Assembly (NCBI GenBank): GCA_024516035.1
Contig: CM044959.1
Span: 31,110,189-31,174,188 of the forward strand
DNA length: 64,000 bases
Direction of reading: 5' to 3'
Origin: Bactericera cockerelli
Taxonomy: Eukaryota > Arthropoda > Insecta > Hemiptera > Triozidae
This document shows, piece by piece, positions 55,661-64,000 of the stretch; within the stretch, counting starts at the first letter, position 1, and each line of letters opens with the position of its first letter. Made by a program: the position numbers and the translations under genes. The notes beneath the pieces are model-generated. The model worked only from the letters and a program-made list of their open reading frames with translations, did not search any database and was not told the origin of the DNA.

Positions 55661-56300
55661 TTTACTTTCCTTATCCTATAATAAGGAAAGTATTGTATTC
55701 GTCGAAAATTTGACCTACCCAGTTTTTCACATTTCTGGACGAATTATAGCCTCAGGATACCAAAAAAGTTGTTTTCAGCCATTGGTCCGTGCGTCTGTCT
55801 GTCTGTCTGTGTGTAAACAGGATATCTCGAGAACGGTAAGAGCTAGAGACTTGAAATTTGGTATGCTAATTATAATTATACACCAGACGAACCACGAAAC
55901 TTTTGGTTGCAATCGGCCGCAGGACCGCAAATATTGGCCGCAAGTGCCGCTTCTTTGAATTGGTTAAAGATACAAAAAAATATTAGAGAACAATTATGTA
56001 TTAGATTAAAAAAATAATAGGGGTCTCTTCTGATCATTTTTTTGATATCTTGAACTTTTTGGACCTCGGCCCCAATTTACCGGTATTTTGGGGGGGACCC
56101 GCTTTGATTAACTTTTTTATTATTTATCGTAGATGGGGGTTGTGACATATCAAATCTAATGATTTTGAGGTGCTGATTACGAATTTGATATTGATTTTTA
56201 GCTAAATGTTACCTTTGAGTCACCAGTGGCTTTTGGTCCTGTTCCAATTCCTTATAATTATGATAAGGAAAGTCGTGTGATGTTTACACCAGATTTTTTT
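55661..56300 (+). mobile_element. Family K repeat, inserted in E copy 1
   Basis: Begins ACTTTCCTTATCCTATAATAAGGAAAGTAT (a perfect 10-bp stem) and ends GATAAGGAAAGTCGTGTGAT, TTTACACCAGATTTT. Absent from the matching place in copy 2 (about 57200) and copy 3 (about 61945), where only a T-rich run is found. Confidence 0.78.
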
Positions 56301-56424
56301 TTTTTTGTTCTTAATTATTTTATTTTATATTTCACAATAAAAAAAATGTTCTATTATAAAAATGTGTCGTATTATTTTTAGGTGGTTTTACTGCTAAAAT
56401 TCCCAGGGTATTTAAAACGGTCTG

Positions 56425-57070
56425 TGGTCTAGAAGAGACAGTTCCGAGAAGTTTCGGAGACAGTTCCGAGAAGTATCGGAGACAGTCCCCGAGAATGTTC
56501 TCGGAGACGGTTCCGAGAAGGCTCGGAGACGGTCCCCGAGAATGATCTCGGAGACAGTTCCCGAGACCGACCTTGGAGCAATCTCGAGCACCAGCAATCG
56601 ACGCTACGGTGCGGACGTAGACTGTCCCGCAGCAGTCTCCGAATGGTCTCCTAGGTGTCTCCGATATCATTTTTTGGGATCCGAGACAGGACGATACAAT
56701 CTCGTTCCTAGATCTCGGAGATGGTTCCGAGACTGTTTCCCCTTAAACAAAAAACAGTCTCGGAACCATCTCCGAGATCTAGGAACGAGATTGTATCGTC
56801 CTGTCTCGGATCCCAAAAAATGATATCGGAGACACCTAGGAGACCGTTCGGAGACTGCTACGGGACAGTCTACGTCCGCACCGTAGCGTCGATTGCTGGT
56901 GCTCGAGATTGCTCCAAGATCGGTCTCGGGAACTGTCTCCGAGATCATTCTCGGGGACCGTCTCCGAGCCTTCTCGGAACCGTCTCCGAGAACATTCTCG
57001 GGGACTGTCTCCGAGCCTTCTCGGAACCGTCTCCGAGAACATTCTCGGGGACTGTCTCTTCTAGACCAGA
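56425..57070. repeat. Palindrome centre: right-end CTCGG subterminal repeats of copies 1 and 2
   Basis: Repeating units of about 33-40 bases built from TCTCGGAGAC, GGTTCCGAGAAG and GTCCCCGAGAATG in both orientations, mirrored about 56739-56750. The two arms are nearly identical and separated by about 12 bases (CCCCTTAAACAA). Open frames here come from the repeat structure, not from a gene. Confidence 0.8.
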
Positions 57071-57345
57071 GACCGTTTTAAATACCCTGGGAATTTTAGC
57101 TGTAAAACCACCTAAAAATAATACGACACATTTTTATAGTAGAACATATTTTTTATTGTGAAATTTAAAATAAAATAATTAAGAACAAAACAAAAAAAAA
57201 AGAAGAATAAACCTTAAAGAATGAAAAATCCCAATAAGAGACTAGAAACAATTGGAATAAAGAGATTGCCATAGGCAATAACCAATAACCCCGCCCTTTA
57301 GTTAGGACATATGTATAGGACATTGGATACGAATTCAATTTTTAA

Positions 57346-57842
57346 TATTAATTTTTCGAGTTTAAGTCAGTTCTAACTCAGTTAGGGTCCATTTCTGACC
57401 CCTAGTTGATAGAGATAATCCATGCTTATTTGACCCAAGGAATCTAAGGTATCAATATATTTATGCAATCAATTTAGAAACATTAGAAAAAAAATTGACA
57501 TGAAAATAAAAGTATCACATAAGTTCACATCTTAAAAGTATCTCTATCTTTAGTCACAGCAGACTACCCAGACGGCACAGAAAGTGTTTAAAAAGATTTT
57601 AAAAACACTTATTTTGACAAGATTCAAACATTTTATAAAGCTTATTTTGACAAGGCTTAACATTTTAGAAACACTTTTATAAGCTTACTATTTCCTCCCC
57701 CTGAGCATTTTATTAAGCTTATTTTTACAAGGTTTTGGAAATTGAATACCTAATTAATAATTAAGGGGCTCCATATTGAATTTCATACCACCGCCATTGC
57801 CCGGAAAAATTTGAAAATTGTGATTTCACAGGAAATTTTTAA
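57346..57842 (-). mobile_element. 497-bp insertion flanked by 8-bp direct repeats ATTTTTAA
   Basis: Copy 3 has a single ATTTTTAA where copy 2 has the segment bracketed by ATTTTTAA at 57338-57345 and 57835-57842. The segment contains CCCAGACGGCAC (57567) followed by AAAACACTTATTTTGACAAG-type repeats. The same block is in copy 1 (about 55040-55510). Either an insertion with 8-bp target duplication before copies 1 and 2 separated, or a deletion in copy 3 between the short repeats. Confidence 0.55.
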
Positions 57843-60800
57843 AATTAATTTGGATTTGATGAAAAATATACTATTTCAAGGCAATTTGGTTCTACAATGA
57901 TGAAAAGCTGTTGATGAAATGCTAACATTAATAAATAAGAAGACAATTTGTGTTTTTCAGTTTTATATTTTTCCATTTTCATGGTAAAAGAATTAAAAGC
58001 AAAAATATGTAACAAACAAAAACATGAAACAAACAGAATATAATACATAGAATCAGAAGATAAATTAAGCCAAGTGGACTTAATTAATCTAAATCTATTA
58101 TACATATAGGTAATTAAGAGAGAGATGTGCTGAAATGCCATCTTCCTGCCCAGCAGCAGGCTGCCTGAAGACAAAGAATACCAGAACAGAAGTTGAGATT
58201 ATTAAAGATGAAATTAGGAAATAGAACCCAGAGAGAATTTTGACTATAACATGGCATTCATAAAAAAAGAACAGTGTTCCAGATTTTTTTTTGTTTGATT
58301 AAAGTGGGTTTAACCTCACTTGCATAGTCATATCATGACCAAGGTTTTACCCTCATTTGCAGGAAACTCACAAACCTGTTACCCACATTAAGCTCACTGA
58401 GCCTGGGTTGGGCCATTTTATTCTGAATTTACTGGGAATAGGACCAGGTAGCCACATTAACCTCACCCAGCCTGATATAGGCTGTGTATACACATGTCAG
58501 CCTCATATTTTCTAAAGAAGGAGAATTATCTGTTTCACAACAACAAAAATGAACCAAAATCTTTAGATTACGGGGAGTAGTCAAATCCTGAATAATGCAA
58601 GCTACACTGTTTTAAAAATTAAAATTAATGAACACATTATAGTAAAAAATGTACTTATTACAAGTAAAAAAAATGTCTAAATTTGCAACATTTAATACTT
58701 CTTCTAAACTTACAATATTTTTTTTTTTTTTTATGTTATAGCTGGTTCATGAAAAACCCCTGTCCTGATTTGAGATAGTGAGGATGGGAATTTCATTCTG
58801 AATTTAATGGGAACAGTACCAGATACCCACATTCACCTCACTCAGCCTGAGTAGGGCTAGATATACCAGCCTCACATCTTCGGAGAACAGATTTATTTAA
58901 AATAAAAATGGGGGTTGTATACTGAATTTACTGGGAATAGTCCCAGCTACCCACATTAACCTCACTTAGCCTGATAAGGGCTAGAAATGCCTCATTTTTA
59001 AAGGGAACAGAATTGCTGTTTGAAAGAAAAAAAAAACTGTGAATTGAACACAGGATCTATTGATTATGGAACAGTATAGTCAAATCTTCAATAATGTGAA
59101 CCTATTAAAAAGCCTTTAGCTAGTCAGTTCTCTGTTCATAGTTGTCTAGCAAAACACTGGTCTTTTCCCTGTTTAAAATCCCCCAGTCAGACACCTGTCA
59201 AGAGTGTGATTCTGATTAAGTGGAATATCTGGAACAGGTTAATCTCCAGCATTTCCACATACATATCCTGGTTTGACTATAAAACAATTTAAAATGTAAG
59301 ATATTGTTTAGATATTGCTTACCCCACTAATTGGAGTGTAAAACTCACTTATGATTAATGCATGGAAATTGGTACCCCTTAAACAAAAAGGTGTCTCTGA
59401 TCTACTAACTCCGATATAGTAGTCTCGGAGATTGATACGAGAGAGTAAAAACAGCGTGCTCGGAAACATCTTTCTCTGGGAGTACTACGGGAATGGATTG
59501 AAACTCTCCCCGAGAATGTTTAACCAACTTACTCGGAACCTATCCCGGATCTATGCCCGAGCTAATTCGGGACAAGATCCAAGCTCGTCCCGAGTACATG
59601 TTCTCCGAACCGTCTCCGAACGAGATCCGGAACACTGTGGCAACACCGGAAATTGAAAGTAAAATTTGCAAAACATTTTCTAAATCGAGTGAATTCTGCA
59701 ATTTGAATAAATTAATTAGTTTTCCTGAGATAATTAGTAAAACTCAAATACATAAGAGGTAAAGATATTTTATACAGTATTTTGAGAAACTACCGTCAAT
59801 ATTATGTGTAATCTCATTCCTAAGATAAAGTAATTTCGCATCAGTGACTTCTGCTCATCCAAATAAGTGATTTAATAAAACTTGTTTTAAGTAATTTAAG
59901 ACAGTAATGGTCAATATGTCTGCAAACATAATATCTTTTTAAACTGGACCTAGCATTTAAAATAACTATGATCTATGGAGGAAATCCACATGATATTTTC
60001 CACCTGTTTACATGTATTGTGCATCCAATCCAACATAGCTTCAACCTGAAGAATCCTATTCAAGCTGCCTCCCTCCTCAAATATATTGAACCTGACATGG
60101 GATAAGTGAAAGTGACTACAAATTGATGATTTAACAATATAATTATATCTAACAATTTCTGATAAAAGTCCAACAAGTTGACTCTTCTAAAGTTCCTACA
60201 TCATAGTTTTAGGGTGTAACTAAAAAGAAATTTTTCTCTACTTTAAAAAGTTTACTGTTCTAAAGTGTACCAATTTCCATGCATTAATCATAAGTGAGTT
60301 TTACACTCCAATTAGTGGGGTAAGCAATATCTAAACAATATCTTACATTTTACATTGTTTTATAGTCAAACCAGGATATGTATGTGGAAATGCTGGAGAT
60401 TAACCTGTTCCAGATATTCCACTTAATCAGAATCACACTCTTAACAGGTGTCTGACTGGGGGATTTTAAACAGGGAAAAGACCAGTGTTTTGCTAGACAA
60501 CTATGAACAGAGAACTGACTAGCTAAAGGTTTTTTAATAGGTTCACATTATTGAAGATTTGACTATACTGTTCCATAATCAATAGATCCTGTGTTCAATT
60601 CACAGTTTTTTTTTCTTTCAAACAGCAATTCTGTTCCCTTTAAAAATGAGGTATTCCTAGCCCTTATCAGGCTAAGTGAGGTTAATGTGGGTAGCTGGGA
60701 CTATTCTCAGTAAATTCAGTATACAACCCCCATTTTTATTTTAAATAAATAAATCTGTTCTCCGAAAATGTGAGGCTGGTATATCTAGCCCTACTCAGGC

Positions 60801-61463
60801 TGAGTGAGGTGAATGTGGGTATCTGGTACTGTTCCCATTAAATTCAGAATGAAATTCCCATCCTCACTATCTCAAATCAGGACAGGGGTTTTTCATGAAC
60901 CAGCTATAACATAAAAAAAAATATTGTAAGTTTAGAAGAAGTATCAAGTGTTGCAAATTTAGACAGTTTTTTTACTTGTAATAAGTACATTTTTTACTAT
61001 AATGTGTTCATTAATTTTAATTTTTAAAACAGTAGCTTGTATTATTCAAGATTTGACTACTCCCCGTAATCTAAAGATTTTGGTTCATTTTTGTTGTTGT
61101 GAAACAGATAATTCTCCTTCTTTAGAAAATATGAGGCTGACATGTGTATACACAGCCTTTATCAGGCTGGGTGAGGTTAATGTGGCTACCTGGTACTATT
61201 CCCAGTAAATTCAGAATAAAATGGCCCAACCCAGGCTCGGTGAGCTTAATGTGGGTAACAGGTTTGTGAGTTTCCTGCAAATGAGGGTAAAACCTCGGTC
61301 ATGATATGACTATGCAATTGAGGTTAAACCCATTTAATCAAACAAAAAAAAAATCTGGAAGACTGTTCTTTTTTTTATGAATGCCATATTATAGTCAAAA
61401 TTCTCTCTGGGTTCTATTTCCTAATTTCATCTTTAATAATCTCAACTTCTGTTCTGGTAGTCT

Positions 61464-61790
61464 TTGTCTTCGGGCAGCCTGCTGCTGGGCAGGAAGATGG
61501 CATTTCAGCACATCTCTCTCTTAATTACCTATATGTATAATAGATTTAGATTAATTAAGTCCACTTGGCTTAATTTATCTGCTGATTCTATGTATTATAT
61601 TCTGTTTGTTTCATGTTTTTGTTTGTTACATATTTTTGCTTTTAATTCTTTTACCATGAAAATGGAAAAATATAAAACTGAAAAACACAAATTGTCTTCT
61701 TATTTATTAATGTTAGCATTTCATCAACAGCTTTTCATCATTGTAGAACCAAATTGCCTTGAAATAGTATATTTTTCATCAAATCCAAAT
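61464..61790 (+). other. Open frame repeated in all three E copies; not called as a gene
   Basis: A 109-codon AT-rich frame (MSSGSLLLGRKMAFQHISLL...) also at 57845-58174 (-) and, shortened by the R2 insertion, 53473-53784 (+). Near identity is explained by recent copying of E. Composition is hydrophobic and low in complexity, with no recognised domain. Confidence 0.3.
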
Positions 61791-62084
61791 TAATTTTAAA
61801 AATTGAATTCGTATCCAATGTCCTATACATATGTCCTAACTAAAGGGCGGGGTTATTGGTTATTGCCTATGGCAATCTCTTTATTCCAATTGTTTCTAGT
61901 CTCTTATTGGGATTTTTCATTCTTTAAGGTGTATTCTTCTTTTTTTTTGTTTTGTTCTTAATTATTTTATTTTAAATTTCACAATAAAAAAAATGTTCTA
62001 TTATAAAAATGTGTCGTATTATTTTTAGGTGGTTTTACAGCTAAAATTCCCAGGGTATTTAAAACGGTCTGTGGTCTAGAAGAG

Positions 62085-62401
62085 ACAGTCCCCGAGAATG
62101 TTCTCGGAGACGGTTCCGAGAAGGCTCGGAGACAGTCCCCGAGAATGTTCTCGGAGACGGTTCCGAGAAGGCTCGGAGACGGTCCCCGAGAATGATCTCG
62201 GAGACAGTTCCCGAGACCGATCTTGGAGCAATCTCGAGCACCAGCAATCGACGCTACGGTGCGGACGTAGACTGTCCCGTAGCAGTCTCCGAACGGTCTC
62301 CTAGGTGTCTCCGATATCATTTTTTGGGATCCGAGACAGGACGATACAATCTCGTTCCTAGATCTCGGAGATGGTTCCGAGACTGTTTTTTGTTTAAGGG
62401 G
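62085..62401 (+). repeat. Family E right-end subterminal repeats, copy 3
   Basis: Direct repeats of a ~67-bp unit containing GTCCCCGAGAATGTTCTCGG and GACGGTTCCGAGAAGGCTCG (62090, 62157), then single relatives (GATCTCGGAGATGGTTCCGA) to the terminus. Confidence 0.75.
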
Positions 62402-63321
62402 TACACTTTAGAACAGTAAACTTTTTAAAGTAGAGAAAAATTTCTTTTTAGTTATACCCTAAAACTATGATGTAGGAACTTTAGAAGAATCAACTTGTTG
62501 GACTTTTATCAGAAATTGTTAGATATAATTATTTTGTGTAAATCATCAATTTGTAGTCACATTCACTTATCCCATGTCAGGTTCAATATGTTTGAGGAGG
62601 GAGGCAGCTTGAATAGGTATCTTCAGGTTGAAGCTATGTTGGATTGGATGCACAATACATGTAAACAGGTGGAAAATATCATGTGGATTTCCTCCATAGA
62701 TCATAATTATTTTAAATGCTAGGTCCAGTTTAAAAAGATATTATGTTTGCAGACATATTGACCATTACTTAAATTACTTAAAACACGTTTTATTAAATCA
62801 CTTATTTGGATGAGCAGAAGTCACTGATGTGAAATTACTTATGAAGTTACTTTATCTTAGGAATGAGATTACACATATTGACGGTAGTTTCTCAAAATAC
62901 TGTATAAAATATCTTTACCTTTTATGTATTTGAGTTTTACTAATTATCTCAGGAAAACTAATTAATCTATTCAAATTTCGGAATTCACTCGATTTTGAAA
63001 ATGTTTTGCAAATTTTACTTTCAATTTCCGGTGTTGCCACAGGGTATTGGATCTCGTTCCGAGACGGTTCGGAGAACATGTACTCGGGACGAGTTAGCTC
63101 GGATCTTGTCCCGAGTTAGCTCGGGCATAGATCCGGGATAGGTTCCGAGTAAGTTGGTTAAACATTCTCCGGGAGAGTTCCAATCCATTCCCGCAGCACT
63201 CCCAGAGAAAGATGTTTCCGAGCACGCTGTTTTTACTCTCTCGTATCAATCTCCGAGACTACTATATCGGAGTTAGTAGATCAGAGACACCTTTTTGTTT
63301 AAGGGGTTTTTGTTTAAGGGG

Positions 63322-64000
63322 TAGGTATTAGCCTGTTTGAGATAAATAAATAGAAAAGTCATCTTTAAGGTTTTAATGTTACTATCATAGCTATATGATG
63401 CTTTATTTTATTTCTTACTATGCACAATGAAAATTGATATACACACACATGAAATTAAATATAGATAGGTATAAAACACGAATGAAAATATTTTGTACAA
63501 ATAAAGGTAGTACCAATAAAGCCAAGAGCTCTGTTCTACGTAGTTTTTCATTGCCTTGTTTTATTTATCTGAAGTAAAGGTTTATAGCATTTGTACAAAT
63601 GCTATAAACCTTACGTAAGTATCAATCACTGGATTAATGTCACCACTACTCAAACCAACCTCATTGAAATTAACAGTACTTGGGACTCGCATTTTTACAA
63701 AAAGAAAAAAATCTTTACTTTTCCATCGCGAACCGGCAACAAATAAACAAATAAAACATGGCGGAAAAAGTAAATATGAATTTTTTCATATTCATAATAG
63801 TCTGATCGCGATCTGACATGGATTTGACTGCAATTTTTTTCTTTTGTCGCCATGTTTCATTTGGTTTTTTGCATCCGGACTTTCGCGATGGAAAAGAAAA
63901 TATTTTTTTTATTTGCTAAAAAGGGCGGACAATGGAAAATATTTGCAGCCAGATCGCGATGGAAGAGAAAAATATTCGTTTTATTTGTTTTTTCATATAA
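63322..64000. other. Unrecognised flank with a perfect palindrome and TCGCGAT repeats
   Basis: 63577-63612 is a 36-bp perfect palindrome (half-site AAGGTTTATAGCATTTGT). From 63719 on, TCGCGATGGA(A/G)AAGAAAA-type words occur twice directly (63883, 63954), plus inverted TTTTCCATCGCGA (63719) and GATCGCGATC (63805). No gene seen before the window ends. Confidence 0.6.

Larger units (their letters stand above)
50673..56738 (+). mobile_element. Family E copy 1 (left arm of the giant palindrome)
   Basis: Starts with the E terminus CCCCTTAAACAAAAA at 50673 and runs to the right-end sequence GGTTCCGAGACTGTTT at 56738, where the last ~13 bases of the terminus are missing and copy 2 begins. It carries three additions absent from other copies: an internal tandem duplication (about 51860-52640 repeated at 52640-53310), an R2-like retrotransposon fragment (about 53850-55020) and a family K element (55661-56300). 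Short ORFs are not conserved as proteins; no transposase is recognisable. Confidence 0.82.
59375..62401 (+). mobile_element. Family E copy 3: intact 3,027-bp copy nested in copy 2 with TA target duplication
   Basis: Starts CCCCTTAAACAAAAAGGTGT and ends ACTGTTTTTTGTTTAAGGGG, so the terminal inverted repeat is 15 bp, with looser match to ~24. It is flanked by TA (59373-59374, 62402-62403). Copy 1 at about 51664-51668 keeps the unoccupied sequence (AAGTGTACCAAT) with one TA. This proves transposition and fixes the borders. No transposase ORF; probably non-autonomous. TA duplication suggests the Tc1/mariner superfamily, but the terminus is not one I recognise. Confidence 0.9.
56739..63321 (-). 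mobile_element. Family E copy 2 (right arm), split by nested copy 3
   Basis: Minus-strand orientation: right end CCCCTTAAACAAAAAACAGT at 56739, continuing as the mirror of copy 1 to GGAAATTGGTA at 59374. It resumes at 62402 (TACACTTTAG) and ends at the left terminus near 63306, where 15 bases of terminus (TTTTTGTTTAAGGGG) are repeated once more to 63321. It contains the 497-bp segment (57346-57842) also in copy 1, but not the R2-like or K insertions. Confidence 0.85.

Noticed and set aside
56332..57161. Several overlapping ORFs on both strands rich in S, R, E and P (for example 56721-57161 and 56332-56670)
   Set aside because: They come from the CTCGG subterminal repeats, which stay open in many frames, and are mirrored across the palindrome. 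No domain and no start context.

Overview
This is an AT-rich (roughly two-thirds A+T by eye) animal nuclear window. Spliced genes with short exons, GT-AG introns full of short transposons, arthropod-type gene models and repeats headed by Pol III genes (5S, tRNA) suggest an arthropod, most likely an insect; the species cannot be fixed from sequence alone. About 12% of the window is gene exons or close flank. The rest is intron and an unusually dense collection of mobile DNA.

Five conserved genes were reconstructed exon by exon. (1) Mitochondrial ADP/ATP translocase, minus strand, 16106-21150, 5 exons, 314 aa. (2) ERCC1, DNA-repair nuclease subunit, minus strand, 24935 to about 31386, six exons recognised, 5' end uncertain. 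(3) VAP (VAPA/B, Vap33), plus strand, 32597-37440, 5 exons, 233 aa, head to head with ERCC1 across a promoter region holding a palindromic CRE. (4) SLC66A3/PQLC3, plus strand, 43001-45883, 4 exons, 207 aa. (5) KIN17, minus strand, 46480-48187, 2 exons, about 393 aa but with a one-base frameshift. SLC66A3 and KIN17 converge tail to tail. All are housekeeping genes (energy exchange, DNA repair, ER contact sites, lysosome/membrane transport, DNA/RNA binding); nothing links them in one pathway.

Layout: 1-2627, SINEs, a small MITE, a U2 snRNA fragment and a 20-bp minisatellite. 2628-11895, two 2.7-2.9 kb copies (A and B) of a DNA-transposon-like element in inverted orientation around 3.6 kb of SINEs and a MITE. 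11896-16105, mostly unrecognised. 16106-24934, ANT with its upstream region. 24935-32050, ERCC1 with introns carrying a 244-bp Helitron, MITEs and SINEs. 32051-37440, VAP with a piggyBac-type and a pogo-type MITE in its introns. 37600-40440, a 1.4-kb tandem duplication differing mostly by small indels. 43001-48187, SLC66A3 and KIN17. 48712-50672, a broken pogo-like transposon cut by a third copy (C) of the 2.7-kb element. 50673-63321, a 12.6-kb inverted complex built from three copies of one transposon family (called E here). 63322-64000, unrecognised sequence with a 36-bp perfect palindrome.

The most novel material: the E family (15-bp terminal repeat CCCCTTAAACAAAAA, TA target duplication demonstrated by an empty site inside the same window, dense CTCGG-type subterminal repeats, copies nested in one another and arranged as a giant palindrome); the CCCAGACAGCAC-ended family with a different subterminal repeat code; and a modular SINE superfamily in which one body is attached to 5S-rRNA-like heads in some copies and to tRNA-like heads in others.
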